Below, in pieces: positions 44,899-54,043 of a stretch of 64,000 nt of DNA (its first letter is position 1; the number at the start of each line of letters is the position of its first letter). Source of the stretch: Parafrankia irregularis (GTDB lineage: Bacteria > Actinomycetota > Actinomycetes > Frankiales > Frankiaceae); assembly GCF_001536285.1 (NCBI RefSeq), contig NZ_FAOZ01000028.1, forward strand, positions 1-64,000. The letters run 5' to 3'. The notes under the pieces are model-generated. The model saw nothing but the letters and a program-made list of their open reading frames with translations, had not been told where the DNA came from and did no database searches. The position numbers and the translations under genes were made by a program.

Positions 44899-45150
44899 CG
44901 GCGTCAGTCGCCCGCCGACAGGTGTGGTGGGGAGGTACCGCGGTACCACCCTCCTTGCGCGCCCGGGCCGGGCTGCCCTGACGGACAGCGGCGGGCGGCC
45001 ACTCTTTGTCTGCCGCGGTGGCCGGATCTACTGGGGGCGGCTGCCCTGTTCTCCCGGCGGCTCAGGGGTGATCTTCGCGGCGCGCTGGCCACCGGGCTCG
45101 CACCGCCCCCGGCTCGCTGTGACTGCGCCCGCCGCTACTCGTCCCCGTCG
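44899..45150 (-). promoter_or_regulatory. T-box riboswitch leader of ileS
   Basis: Read on the minus strand, GGGTGGTACCGCGG (44951-44938) is the T-box sequence that pairs with the tRNA acceptor end. Upstream, GAAGATCACCCCTGAG contains the isoleucine specifier ATC (45072-45070), and GACGAGTAG and AGTAGA resemble conserved stem elements. Actinobacterial ileS T-boxes control translation by hiding the ribosome site. Binding of uncharged tRNA-Ile should release it and raise IleRS synthesis. The 5' limit is approximate; TACGCT (45175-45170) may be the -10. Confidence 0.85.
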
Positions 45151-45277
45151 ACGCCTTTCCGCGTCCCCCAGCGTAGCCGACGGCGCACAGGTCTCGACGC
45201 GGGCACGGCGGGTCGCTCGCGGGCGCCGCTCGGCGAGCGGATCGTCCCGGCGTGACCGGAGGGTACGGGCGCACCCG

Positions 45278-45293
45278 TAGAGTGGTGGCTGTG
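45278..45293 (+). promoter_or_regulatory. Leaderless-type promoter at lspA
   Basis: TAGAGT (45278-45283), seven bases, then GTG 45291 in the lspA frame. No ribosome site is seen. The same spacing occurs at murE, sepF and the Nif3-like gene. Confidence 0.5.
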
Positions 45294-46142
45294 GTGGGCG
45301 AGCCGGGAGCAGAGCTGAGTGCCGGTGGTGCCGTGCCGTCGGGTGCCGTGCCGTCGAGTCCTGTGTCGTCGGGTGCCGCGCCGTCGGGCGCCGGGCCCGC
45401 GCCGGGCCGGCGTCTCACACCGCGGCCAGCTGTCATGATCGTCGTGGTGACCGCGGTCTGCCTGATCGTGCTGGACGTGGTGACCAAGATGCTCGCGGTC
45501 GCCAAGCTCTCCGGCCGCGGGCCGGTCGAGATCATTCCCGGCGCGCTCGACCTGCGTCTCACCCGGAACTCGGGGGCGGCGTTCAGCCTGGCCGGCGGTG
45601 CCACCGTGTTCCTCAGCCTGGTGGCGTTGGCCGTGGTCGTGGTCGTCGGCCTCACCGCCCGGCGGCTGGCCTCGACCGGGTGGGCGTTCGTCTTCGGGGC
45701 GATGGTCGGCGGTGCGGTGGGCAACCTGATCGACCGGATCTTCCGCGCGCCCGGCCCGCTGCGTGGCCATGTGGTCGACTTCGTCCACATCCATCACTGG
45801 CCGATCTTCAACCTGGCGGATTCGGCGATCGTGTGCGGCGGAGTGCTCGCGGTGGTGCTCTCGCTGCTGGGGATCGGGCTGGACGGCAGCCGGCTCACCG
45901 GCGACCAGCCGTCCGCGGCCAGGCCTGGCACTCCTGGTGCACCCGCCGGCTCCGGAGCCGCTGCGGTGTCTGCTGCCTCCGGTGCCGCTGCCGGGCCGCC
46001 GGCCGTGTCTGCTGGGGCGCCGGCCGTGTCCGGCCTTCCCGGCGGTGGTGCGGCGCCCTCGGGGACGGGTGCTGCTGCCGGGCAACCTCGACCGGATGAT
46101 CCGCGCCAGCCGTCGGATCCGTCCAGGCCAGGTGGGCAATGA
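45291..46142 (+). CDS. lspA: Lipoprotein signal peptidase (signal peptidase II)
   Basis: Protein of 283 residues from GTG 45291 (296 from GTG 45252). Four membrane helices are visible. The catalytic aspartates are in GNLIDRIFR and FNLADSAI, and RLTRNSGAAFSL is the family signature. It removes signal peptides from prolipoproteins. The N-terminus carries VPSGA-type 15-base repeats (45321-45390) and the C-terminus a long Ala/Pro/Gly tail, both outside the membrane core. It shares its upstream region with the divergent ileS. Confidence 0.93.
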   Translation: MVGEPGAELSAGGAVPSGAVPSSPVSSGAAPSGAGPAPGRRLTPRPAVMIVVVTAVCLIVLDVVTKMLAVAKLSGRGPVEIIPGALDLRLTRNSGAAFSLAGGATVFLSLVALAVVVVVGLTARRLASTGWAFVFGAMVGGAVGNLIDRIFRAPGPLRGHVVDFVHIHHWPIFNLADSAIVCGGVLAVVLSLLGIGLDGSRLTGDQPSAARPGTPGAPAGSGAAAVSAASGAAAGPPAVSAGAPAVSGLPGGGAAPSGTGAAAGQPRPDDPRQPSDPSRPGGQ

Positions 46143-46182
46143 GCCTCTTTCCTCTGACGGTCCGCGACGGCTGGCGGGCAGG

Positions 46183-46225
46183 AGTTGAGGATTTTGGTCG
46201 CCAGAGCAGCCGAAATCCTCAACTC
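46183..46225. repeat. Palindromic element, copy 3
   Basis: GAGTTGAGGATTT (46183-46195) pairs with AAATCCTCAACTC (46213-46225). The core GAGGATTTTGGTCG is shared with copies 1 and 2. It lies in the 235-base gap between lspA and rluD. Confidence 0.7.
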
Positions 46226-46276
46226 TTCGATCCGTGGCCGCGAGCGGTCGCCGTGGCTGGCGTTGCTCCCGAGCAG

Positions 46277-46320
46277 GAGTTGAGGATTCTGGTCGCCAGA
46301 ACAGCCGAAATCCTCAACTC
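46277..46320. repeat. Palindromic element, copy 4
   Basis: A second copy, nearly identical to copy 3 and in the same orientation, begins 94 bases after it (GAGTTGAGGATT with AATCCTCAACTC). The pair forms two hairpins in the leader of the pseudouridine synthase gene. Confidence 0.7.
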
Positions 46321-46377
46321 TTCGAGTCGCGGCCCCTGCGCGGCTACCGACTTGGAATCCCGGATGGGAACGGCCCG

Positions 46378-47319
46378 ATGACGACGTCCTACACGGATCG
46401 GCGTTCGGTGCCGGTTCCGGATGGTCTGGACGGCATGCGGCTCGACGCCGCTCTCGCCCGCATGTTCGGGCTTTCCCGCACCGCGGCCGCGAGCGTCGTG
46501 GACGACGGGCAGGTGAGCGTCGACGGCCAGGTGCGGGGCCGCTCCGACCGGGTCGCCGGTGGCGCGTGGCTGGAGGTCGCGCTGCCCGCCCCGCCGCGTC
46601 CGGTGACGGTCGACGCCACCCCGGTCGAGGGGCTGGGCATCCTGCACGACGACGACGACATCGTGGTGGTCGACAAGCCCGTGGGCGTGGCCGCGCATCC
46701 GGCGCCCGGCTTCACCGGGCCGACGGTGATCGGCGCGCTGGCCGCGGCCGGCTACCGAATCTCCACCTCGGGTGCCGCCGAGCGGCAGGGCGTCGTGCAC
46801 CGGCTCGATGTCGGCACCACCGGGATCATGGTCGTGGCGAAGAGCGAGCGGGCCTACACGCTGCTCAAGCGGGCCTTCCGCGACCGCGAGGTGGAGAAGG
46901 TCTACCGGGCGGTCGTGCAGGGGCATCCGGACCCGCTGCGGGGCACGGTGGACGCGCCGATCGACCGGCACCCGCGGCGCCCCGGGCTTTTCGCGGTCGT
47001 GGCGGGCGGCAAGCCCAGCGTGACCCACTACGACACCGAGGAGGCGTTCCGCTCGGCCTCCCTGCTGTCGGTCCGGCTCGAGACCGGTCGTACGCACCAG
47101 ATCCGGGTCCACCTGTCGGCGCTGCGCCATCCCTGCGTGGGGGATCTCGCCTATGGCGCGGATCCGACGCTGGCGCAGCGGCTCGGCCTGGAGCGGCAGT
47201 GGCTGCACGCCGCCAGCCTTGCCTTCGCCCATCCGTCCGACGGCTCCTGGGTGCGCTTCGTCAGTCCCGATCCCGACGACCTCGCCGAGGCCCTGAGACG
47301 GCTGAACGACCAGACCTGA
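46378..47319 (+). CDS. RluA/RluD-family rRNA pseudouridine synthase
   Basis: Protein of 313 residues. An N-terminal S4 RNA-binding domain ([21 protein letters not shown]) is followed by the catalytic region [15 protein letters not shown] with the essential Asp, and [20 protein letters not shown]. It probably modifies 23S rRNA like RluD. ATG 46378 is chosen; the open frame continues upstream only through the palindromic repeats. In actinobacteria it is the usual neighbour of lspA. Confidence 0.92.
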   Translation: MTTSYTDRRSVPVPDGLDGMRLDAALARMFGLSRTAAASVVDDGQVSVDGQVRGRSDRVAGGAWLEVALPAPPRPVTVDATPVEGLGILHDDDDIVVVDKPVGVAAHPAPGFTGPTVIGALAAAGYRISTSGAAERQGVVHRLDVGTTGIMVVAKSERAYTLLKRAFRDREVEKVYRAVVQGHPDPLRGTVDAPIDRHPRRPGLFAVVAGGKPSVTHYDTEEAFRSASLLSVRLETGRTHQIRVHLSALRHPCVGDLAYGADPTLAQRLGLERQWLHAASLAFAHPSDGSWVRFVSPDPDDLAEALRRLNDQT

Positions 47320-47321
47320 CC

Positions 47322-48416
47322 ATGCCTGCCAGGAAACCGGTGTCTCCCCGTGCCCAGGGAGCTGCCCCAGCGGACCCCGACGCCGCGGCGGGTGATGACG
47401 GACCCGTGTGCGGTGACGGTCCTGCGGGCGCCCCGGGGGCATCCTCCGGCCTGCTCGGCCTGCTCGACCGGGTGGACGACGCGGCGCTGCCGGCGATCGG
47501 GCGGGTGCTGAACTGGGCGCAGGCAGGTCTGGGCTCGGTCGGGGATCGCCCGTGGGCGGGGGCGAGGCGAGCGCATGCCGCTGTGACCGCCAGGGTGGCC
47601 GTCGACGACGCGCCGGTGGCTGTGACCGGGGCCGAGCCGCGGGCAGCACGAGGCTGGGCGGCCGCCGGTGTGCTGGAGGCCGCCTTCCGGGTGGTCGTCC
47701 TCGGGCTGGTCGTGCTGATCGTGGTTGGGGCGGTCACCACCATGCTGCGCGGCTCCGATTCCGGCGGCGCCACGTCCGGCTCGGGTTCCGGTTCCGGTTC
47801 CGGGGCTGCGGGCTCCGCCGTCAGCCAGTCCGGAATCGCCGACGCCGCCGCTGACGCTGATGCTGACGACGCCGGTGCCGCGGCTGGCCCGGTCGAACCC
47901 GGCATCGTGGTGGGCCCGGCCGCCGGTGACGCTGCCGGGGCCTATGCCGACAGGACACGGTCCGAGCTGGAGTCGCTGAGCGCGGCGGCGCCCGCCGCCG
48001 ACCTCTACGCCGTCGTCAGCCTGACCGCCTACCAGACACCGGCCGAGCTGGTCCGGACGCTCGCGGACTACCGGGTGACCGAGGTGTTCTTCCGGGTACC
48101 CCCGGACGGCGCCGAGACGTCGGCGAACGTTCGTGACCCCGTCGCGGATGTCGAGTCGGCCTTCGACAGCGCCGCCGACGCCGCCGAAACCCTTGGGCGC
48201 GAGGACACGGATGCCGTCGCCGCCCAGCGGGCACATCTGGAGGCGATGGCGTTGCGCGCCCGGTGCGGATGTCTGTACGCGGCCGTGGTGCGGGCCCCGG
48301 CGGAACGTCTGCTCGAGCTCACGCGTCGCGGGCCGGTGCGCACGGTGCATCCCGCGCCGCCGGGCAGCTCGCCGTCGGCCGTACGATTCGTCCCGCTGGA
48401 CCCGGTCCGCTCCTGA
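47322..48416 (+). CDS. Membrane-anchored hypothetical protein
   Basis: Protein of 364 residues. Residues ~1-120 are Ala/Pro-rich with a helical part (LLGLLDRVDDAALPAIGRVLNWAQ). One membrane helix (AAFRVVVLGLVVLIVVGAVTTML) at about 123-145 is followed by a Gly/Ser/Asp-rich linker (GSGSGSGSG). The extracytoplasmic domain contains LYAVVSLTAYQTPAELVRTL and RARCGCLYAAVVRAP. The last domain resembles no family I know, but looks folded. It starts two bases after the rluD-type gene ends, so it is probably cotranscribed with it. Confidence 0.7.
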   Translation: MPARKPVSPRAQGAAPADPDAAAGDDGPVCGDGPAGAPGASSGLLGLLDRVDDAALPAIGRVLNWAQAGLGSVGDRPWAGARRAHAAVTARVAVDDAPVAVTGAEPRAARGWAAAGVLEAAFRVVVLGLVVLIVVGAVTTMLRGSDSGGATSGSGSGSGSGAAGSAVSQSGIADAAADADADDAGAAAGPVEPGIVVGPAAGDAAGAYADRTRSELESLSAAAPAADLYAVVSLTAYQTPAELVRTLADYRVTEVFFRVPPDGAETSANVRDPVADVESAFDSAADAAETLGREDTDAVAAQRAHLEAMALRARCGCLYAAVVRAPAERLLELTRRGPVRTVHPAPPGSSPSAVRFVPLDPVRS

Positions 48417-48691
48417 CCCGGCTCCCGGCCCGGTCGAGATCCACCTCGTCCGGGCCTGATCCGATCGTGTCGGTCGGTGCTTTCCGTCCTGTTCGCTGCG
48501 AGGTGCCCACCCGCACGTCGCCAGCGGCACGCCTGGGCGGGGCGGCTTGCCCGGTTGTCCCACGGGGGCGTCTTCCGCGTGCGGGGGGTGACAGGGCAGG
48601 ATTGCTCGTGGCGCGCATCGACGCGTGCCGGCGAGTCGCGGTCCGGCCGTCGACGACGGCGGGGGTGGTGTGACATGAAGGGGGCGCTCGG
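48417..48691. other. Intergenic region
   Basis: No gene, hairpin with T-run or clear promoter was recognised in these 275 bases. The ribosome site of the following gene, AAGGGGG, lies at its end. Confidence 0.5.
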
Positions 48692-49336
48692 GTGAGGCTG
48701 GCGAGGGGCACCCGGGAGGTCTTCGATGCGGAGAGCCTGCTGGAGGAATACGTAGGCCCGCGCCGACGAGGTCTTCGGTACGCCTATCCGTACTACGACG
48801 GCCTCGTCACCAACGGCGACCCCGACCTCCTGTGTACCGGAGATCTGCTGTCGCCCTGCCTGCTCGGTGTGAGTGTCGACGTCGACCGTATGCACACCCT
48901 GACCGCGCTCCTGCCGCTGCTGCAGCGCGCGCTGGACCGGCTTCCGCCGGGCATCGAGCTGATCGAGGCGGACGAGGTCACGCTCGACCTGGTGGCCGCC
49001 CTCTACGACCCGCTCGACGATCCCGACGTCGCCGACCGGGACGTCAAGGGCTCGCTGATCGCGAAGGTGCTGCACCGCAAGCGGCCGGCCCTGGTTCCGC
49101 TGTTCGACTCGAAGGTCAGGATCTTCTACCAGCACGAGGACTGCGTGCCCCCGTCGCCGCGGGACGGGCGGTCCTGGCGGCAGTACATGCAACTGCTCGT
49201 CCGTGCCATGCAGCACGACCTTCGGGAGAACGCCGACGAGTTCCGCCGGCTCGCGGGCCTCGTGCCACCGGGTGGTCCGCCGGTGACGCCGCTGCGGATC
49301 CTCGACATCGTGGTCTGGATGAGCAGCGCCGTCTGA
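48692..49336 (+). CDS. DUF6308-like protein
   Basis: Protein of 214 residues, mainly helical and soluble. FDAESLLEEYVGPRRRG, TGDLLSPCLLGVSVDVDRM and SLIAKVLHRKRPALVPLFDSK resemble the DUF6308 group found in actinobacteria; the last motif is the best match. The role is unknown. GTG 48692 follows AAGGGGG. It is a single gene between two unrelated groups. Confidence 0.7.
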   Translation: MRLARGTREVFDAESLLEEYVGPRRRGLRYAYPYYDGLVTNGDPDLLCTGDLLSPCLLGVSVDVDRMHTLTALLPLLQRALDRLPPGIELIEADEVTLDLVAALYDPLDDPDVADRDVKGSLIAKVLHRKRPALVPLFDSKVRIFYQHEDCVPPSPRDGRSWRQYMQLLVRAMQHDLRENADEFRRLAGLVPPGGPPVTPLRILDIVVWMSSAV

Positions 49337-49508
49337 CCGTGTCGTATTGCCCTGACTGTGTGGTTGTCTCTGCTGTCGGTACCGGCGCGCGGGCCGGGCG
49401 CGTGACGGGTTGTTCGAGGGTGTCGGGGCGTTCGGGGGTGCCGGCTGGCCCGGGTGTGACGTCGGTGGCATCGGCCCGCGGCGCCACCTCGGCGTGGCGG
49501 CTGCGAGA

Positions 49509-50471
49509 ATGACAGCCGTGCTGAGCTACGCCGTGCGTGGCCTCACCCGGCGGCACGGTGCCGGGGAGTGCGCCGTTCTCGCCAACGACCGTATCGATCT
49601 CGACGTTCGACCGGCCGAGGTCTTCGGCGTGCTCGGTCCCAACGGGGCCGGAAAGACCACACTTGTCCGCCAGCTGATGGGCCTGCTGCGGCCCGACGCT
49701 GGCTCCATCACCATGTTCGGTCACGACATCGTCAACCGGCCCGCGGCCGCCGCCCGGATGGCGGCCTACCTCGGCCAGGACGATCTCGCCCTGGCCGACC
49801 TGCCGGTCGGGCTGGCCGTGGAGACGACCGCGCGGCTTCGCGGCCTGTCCCGCGCCGCCGCGCGCCGCGAGCGTGACGAGGTCATCGAGGAGCTCTCGCT
49901 GGGCGCGGTGGTGAGCCGGCCACTCGGGCGGCTTTCCGGTGGTCAGCGCCGGCTGGCCTGCGTGGCGGCCACGCTGGTCGGTGAGCGCCCCGTGCTGGTG
50001 CTCGACGAGCCGACCACGGGCCTGGATCCCTCCGCGCGCCGGTCGGTGTGGGCGGCGCTCGAACGCCGGCGGGCCGAGCGTGGGACGACCGTCGTGCTGA
50101 TCACGCACAACGTGCTGGAGGCCGAGACCGTCCTCGACCGGGTCGCCGTGCTGGAGGCCGGTCGCGTGATCGCCTGTGACTCACCCGGCCGGCTCAAGGC
50201 GTCGGTGTCGGACGACGTTCGGCTCGACCTCGTCTGGCGGCACGACCCACCGGTGGATGATCCGACGGTCGCCCGGCTCGCCGCCACGGCGCGGGTCACC
50301 GGCCGGCGCTGGACGACGCGGCTCGCGCAGGCCGACGCGCGGGACGCCCTGGGCCAGCTCACCTCCGGGCCGGCGTTCGCGGCCCTGGACGATTTCAGTC
50401 TCGCGACTCCGTCGTTGGAGGACGTGTATCTCACTCTCGGCGGTACCTGCCGTGATCTGGAGCGGACATGA
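49509..50471 (+). CDS. ABC transporter ATP-binding protein
   Basis: Protein of 320 residues. Walker A is GPNGAGKTTL, the signature LSGGQRRLACVAATL, Walker B VLVLDEPTTGLDPSA, and the switch His is in LITHNVLEAE. The C-terminal extension after LKASVSDDVRLDLVW is typical of ABC-2 (DrrA-like) exporters. It overlaps the permease gene (ATGA), so the pair forms an exporter of unknown substrate, possibly a drug or lipid. ATG 49509 fits the first conserved strand. Confidence 0.93.
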   Translation: MTAVLSYAVRGLTRRHGAGECAVLANDRIDLDVRPAEVFGVLGPNGAGKTTLVRQLMGLLRPDAGSITMFGHDIVNRPAAAARMAAYLGQDDLALADLPVGLAVETTARLRGLSRAAARRERDEVIEELSLGAVVSRPLGRLSGGQRRLACVAATLVGERPVLVLDEPTTGLDPSARRSVWAALERRRAERGTTVVLITHNVLEAETVLDRVAVLEAGRVIACDSPGRLKASVSDDVRLDLVWRHDPPVDDPTVARLAATARVTGRRWTTRLAQADARDALGQLTSGPAFAALDDFSLATPSLEDVYLTLGGTCRDLERT

Positions 50472-51487
50472 CCTTGACGACGCCTCACACCGCGGCCGGC
50501 CCGGGGACACCCGCGCCGGCCGGCTCGGCTGGCTCGCGCAAGCCCGCGGTGGCGGTTCCGGCGGGCTCTCCGAAGCTTCCGGTGGCCGAGGCGGCTGGTG
50601 CGACGAAGCTCCCGGCGGCCCCGGTGGCCGAGGCCGCTGCCGTGGCTGACGCGGCGAAGGCCGCGGTGGCTGACGCGGCGGTGCGGCCCGTCGCGGACCT
50701 GGGCGACTGCGTGGCCGACGCGTCACCCGTGCCGCTCCCGCTGGGGACGGCCTTCCCGACCGCTCTCGCGGCCGTGTACCGGGGCCAGCTGGCCCGTGCG
50801 CGGGTGGCGCGGGTGCCGTTGCTGTTCGTCGCCGCGTTCCAGTCGCTGGGCATCATGATCCTGTTGCGGGGCATCGTCGACGTCGGCGACGACTCGGCGG
50901 CGGCCTCGGTCGTGGCCGGCTCGACGGTGCTCGTCGTGGCCTTCGTGGCGCTCAACCTGCTGGCGCAGCGGTTCGGCGCGCTTCGTGCCGCCGGGGCACT
51001 CGACTACTACCTGACACTGCCGATCTCCGGCGCCGCGGTCGTCCTCGGAACGGCCGCGTCCTACGCGACGTTCGCGGTACCGGGCACGATTGTGACGGTG
51101 TTCGTCGGCTCGGTACTGTATGGCCTGCCGATGACGGGTCTGTGGCTGTTGCTTCCGGTCACGGTTCTGGCCGGGGCGAGCCTGGCCGGTATCGGTGCGG
51201 CGATCGGGTTGCTCGCGCCGAAGCCGGAGCTCGCGACGGTCGCCGGTCAGCTCGGTATGAGCGTGGTGCTGTTCCTGGGTGTCATTCCCGCTGACAGGCT
51301 GCCGGGTATCGGGCGCCTGGCGCGTGACCTGCTCCCGAGCAGCTACGCGGTCGACGCGTTGGCCCAGGCGTTCGCGCCTTCGGTCGACTGGGCGGGAGTG
51401 TCGGCGGATCTCGGGGTCTGTGCCGCGGTCGCCGTGGCCGCGCTGCTGGTGGCCGCGCACGCCCTGCGGCGCGTCACCCGCTCCTGA
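50468..51487 (+). CDS. ABC-2 type transporter permease
   Basis: Protein of 339 residues. The first ~95 residues are Ala/Pro/Val repeats (PVAEAAG, KLPAAPVAEAAAVADAAK) with no membrane segment. Six helices follow, with LDYYLTLPISGAAVVLGTA as the typical ABC-2 loop and LLPSSYAVDALAQAF near the end. It works with the ATPase encoded just upstream. The repeated head is probably cytoplasmic and absent from related permeases. Confidence 0.88.
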   Translation: MTLTTPHTAAGPGTPAPAGSAGSRKPAVAVPAGSPKLPVAEAAGATKLPAAPVAEAAAVADAAKAAVADAAVRPVADLGDCVADASPVPLPLGTAFPTALAAVYRGQLARARVARVPLLFVAAFQSLGIMILLRGIVDVGDDSAAASVVAGSTVLVVAFVALNLLAQRFGALRAAGALDYYLTLPISGAAVVLGTAASYATFAVPGTIVTVFVGSVLYGLPMTGLWLLLPVTVLAGASLAGIGAAIGLLAPKPELATVAGQLGMSVVLFLGVIPADRLPGIGRLARDLLPSSYAVDALAQAFAPSVDWAGVSADLGVCAAVAVAALLVAAHALRRVTRS

Positions 51488-51612
51488 CCTCGAGCCCGCC
51501 GCACGCTGGGCGTGGCTCCGGTCGCTGCGGGCCGGAGCGTCCGGGCCCGGTGCCACCGGTGGTCCGGGCCGAGCGGCGGGAGGCGGGGCCGTCGCGGCGG
51601 CGGGTACGGTCG

Positions 51613-52515
51613 ATGCCTGAGTCCGGCATCGACGGGGGTCGGCTCGCCCTGGATGAACCGGGTCACCCCGGAGGATCCGGGTCGAAGGGCCGGTGTGGCT
51701 GGCGAGGAGACGGACGGGTCGTGGCAGAGTTGCCGGGCGGCACCCGGGGCACCCGGGACATATCGGTGTGTTCCGGGCCGGAAGGGCACCCGCGGGCCGA
51801 GGGTGGGGCCGAGCCCGTTCCGGCTGACCCTGCGGCCTCCTCAGACCGGTCCGCCGGGGTACCGGCCGAGCCGGCGGACACGGTGACGCCCACCGGGCCG
51901 CCGGTACCGGCGGCGGCGGTACCGGCGGAGCCAGCGGTACACGAGGTGGCAGTGGTGTCCGCGGCGGATCTGGCCGAGGGTGAGGCCGCGGCCTGGGCGA
52001 GCACGTCGCCGCCGCAGAGCATGCGGGCCAGGCTGCTCGCCGGGGCCGTGTGTGCGCTCGCGATGGTCGTCGTGGGTCCGCTGCTGGGGTTGTTGTGGGC
52101 CGCGTGCGCCCCCCACCTCGACGTGGCGGCGGTGCTCGCCGGGGCGATGTCCGTCTTCTCGGTGCAGAGCACCGTCGACGCCTACTTCGCGATGATCTGC
52201 GCCGTGGCCGGAGTGATCGGCGGCCTCGTCACCTACTGGCGTGCGGCGGACGTGGGCTGGCCGGTCGCGGTCGGCCTCGGGGCCGGCGGGGTCGCCGGCT
52301 CGCTGCTGGCGGGGGAGGTCGGGCGGCTGCGCCGCTCCGACGCCGCCCTCGACTCGCTCCCTCCCAACGCGACCGACCTCCTGCGCGACCTGGCGGACTT
52401 CCACGTGCGGGCCACCGGCCTCTACCTGGTGCTGCCCGGAGTCGCGCTGCTGGTGCTGGCGTTGGCACTCTGGGCCGGCGGGACCACCTTCGGCTGGCCA
52501 CGGCGCCGCCGCTGA
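51613..52515 (+). CDS. Membrane protein, possibly DUF2567-like
   Basis: Protein of 300 residues. The first ~135 are Gly/Pro/Ala-rich without structure. Four helices follow (LLAGAVCALAMVVVGPLLGLL, YFAMICAVAGVIGGLVTYW, PVAVGLGAGGVAGSLLAGEVG, GLYLVLPGVALLVLALALW). The layout resembles DUF2567 proteins of actinobacteria, which have no known role. ATG 51613 is the likely start. It is convergent with the LON-domain gene; no terminator is seen in the 109-base gap. Confidence 0.65.
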   Translation: MPESGIDGGRLALDEPGHPGGSGSKGRCGWRGDGRVVAELPGGTRGTRDISVCSGPEGHPRAEGGAEPVPADPAASSDRSAGVPAEPADTVTPTGPPVPAAAVPAEPAVHEVAVVSAADLAEGEAAAWASTSPPQSMRARLLAGAVCALAMVVVGPLLGLLWAACAPHLDVAAVLAGAMSVFSVQSTVDAYFAMICAVAGVIGGLVTYWRAADVGWPVAVGLGAGGVAGSLLAGEVGRLRRSDAALDSLPPNATDLLRDLADFHVRATGLYLVLPGVALLVLALALWAGGTTFGWPRRRR

Positions 52516-52624
52516 CGGAGTCGCCGCTGACAGAGCCGCCGCTGGCGGCGCCGTGCTGACAGCGTCGCCGCAGAAGCGGGCCGGAGGGGCCGGAGCCGGA
52601 TCGGGTCGGCGTGTGCGCGCCGGG

Positions 52625-53299
52625 TCAGTTGGAGCTCGGCGTGATCCGGTTCAGCTCGCTCGAGCCGACGGTCGTGATGCGTTCGAGCAGGCCGAGCTCG
52701 CGGCGCAGCAGGGCCCGTTCCCCGCGCAGCCGTGCCGCGGCGTCCGGCGCGGCGAGCAGTTCCTGCCGCTCGGCGATGTCGTTGGCGACCGCCGCCGCGA
52801 CGAGGAAGGACAGCGCGATCGGGTCGGTCGGCAGCTCGGGCAGCTTGACCTCGACGGTGCCGCTGGCGGTGAGGCGCTCGGTGTACTCACGCAGCAGCCG
52901 GGTCACCACCGCGGCGTTGCCGGCGGCGGCGGCCTCGTCGCCGACGACGTCGTCGAGGTACTCGACATCGCCGACCAGGTAGGGGTGGCTGCTCTCGTCG
53001 ACGGAGTGGACCCGGAAACGGGAACCGCCCACGGTGACCATCGAGAACCGCCCGTCCGGGAGGGCCTCCACCCGGCGGACCAGCGCGGTGCAGCCGATCT
53101 CGTAGGTCTGCGGCACCGCCGGGCCGACCTCCCGGCCGCGCCGGATGGCCACCACGCCGAAGCGGCGCGGTTCGGTCTCGGGTATTTCGAGCAGTTCGCG
53201 GACCAGGACCCGGTAGCGTTCCTCGAAGATCTGCAGTGGCATCAACAGACCTGGCAGCAGGACAGTACCGAGCGGAAACAGCGGCAGTCGCTCACTCAC
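52625..53299 (-). CDS. LON substrate-binding domain protein
   Basis: Protein of 224 residues beginning SERLPLFPLGTVLLPGLLMPLQIFE-like (V-S-E-R-L from GTG 53299), then FEERYRVLVREL, which is the LON N-terminal (PUA-like) domain. There is no ATPase or protease part. Stand-alone LON-domain proteins are common in actinobacteria and may bind unfolded proteins. The start could also be GTG 53314 or ATG 53329 in the same frame; GAGGGGG lies upstream of 53299. Confidence 0.88.
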   Translation of the reverse strand: MSERLPLFPLGTVLLPGLLMPLQIFEERYRVLVRELLEIPETEPRRFGVVAIRRGREVGPAVPQTYEIGCTALVRRVEALPDGRFSMVTVGGSRFRVHSVDESSHPYLVGDVEYLDDVVGDEAAAAGNAAVVTRLLREYTERLTASGTVEVKLPELPTDPIALSFLVAAAVANDIAERQELLAAPDAAARLRGERALLRRELGLLERITTVGSSELNRITPSSN

Positions 53300-53469
53300 C
53301 GTCGCCCGCACCCCCTCACGTCGCAGCATCACCGACCCGTGAGTGGGCCCGTATGTTCCCACCCTGTCCTGTACCGGCCGCCGCGTCCATCCACCGCGGC
53401 GGGCGTCACGCGCCGCGGTGGCGGCTGATCCCCGAGAGCGGCTGATCCCCGAGAAGAGGAGGACACCCG

Positions 53470-53931
53470 GTGAGTGCTCGAGGCCCCGCGCAGTCGGCGT
53501 GCGGCGAACCGGAACCGGAACCGGGGAACGGGGAACGGGCTGTGCCGGAGCCCGAGCCGGAGTCGGAGCCGGAGCCGGGGCCAGAGTCGTCTGGGCCGGG
53601 GGAGCCGGGGTGGGGGGCGCCGCGCGAGCTGTTGTTCGTGCTGGCCGAGGACGCCACGGCGGCGGGCACGGCTCTGGACGTCATCGGGCGGTGGGCGCAG
53701 GTGACCGCGCGCCTGCCGCCACGCCTCGCGCTGGTGATCGTGCCCCCCGGGCGGCTGGCGGACGCCACCGCCGTTCCCGGTGTTCTGGGTGTCTTCGCCG
53801 CGGACGTCCCGGCGGAGCTGGCCGCGGCGCTGGACCCCCGGGAACGGCTCTTCGTCGACGGCTGGCTCGCCCGCGCCGTGGCGAAGCCGCCACGTCCCTT
53901 CGAAGGCCGGCCCTGGGACGAACCGACCTGA
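53470..53931 (+). CDS. Small acidic hypothetical protein
   Basis: Protein of 153 residues. Residues ~14-46 are Glu/Pro repeats (EPEPEPGNGER, PEPEPESEPEPGPES). A compact part of ~95 residues follows, with RELLFVLAEDATAAGTALDVI and RLALVIVPPGRLADAT and an alternating strand/helix pattern. No family is recognised. GTG 53470 follows AGGAGG. It is divergent from the LON-domain gene. Confidence 0.65.
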   Translation: MSARGPAQSACGEPEPEPGNGERAVPEPEPESEPEPGPESSGPGEPGWGAPRELLFVLAEDATAAGTALDVIGRWAQVTARLPPRLALVIVPPGRLADATAVPGVLGVFAADVPAELAAALDPRERLFVDGWLARAVAKPPRPFEGRPWDEPT

Positions 53932-54043
53932 CCCGTCCTCGCGCCCGCGCCAGTCGGCCCGCGCCGATCGGCCCTCGCGGCCGGAGCCACCGGGCCGGCC
54001 CGGCCCGGCGACGTGGACGTGGACGTGGGGGTTCGCCCTGGAG

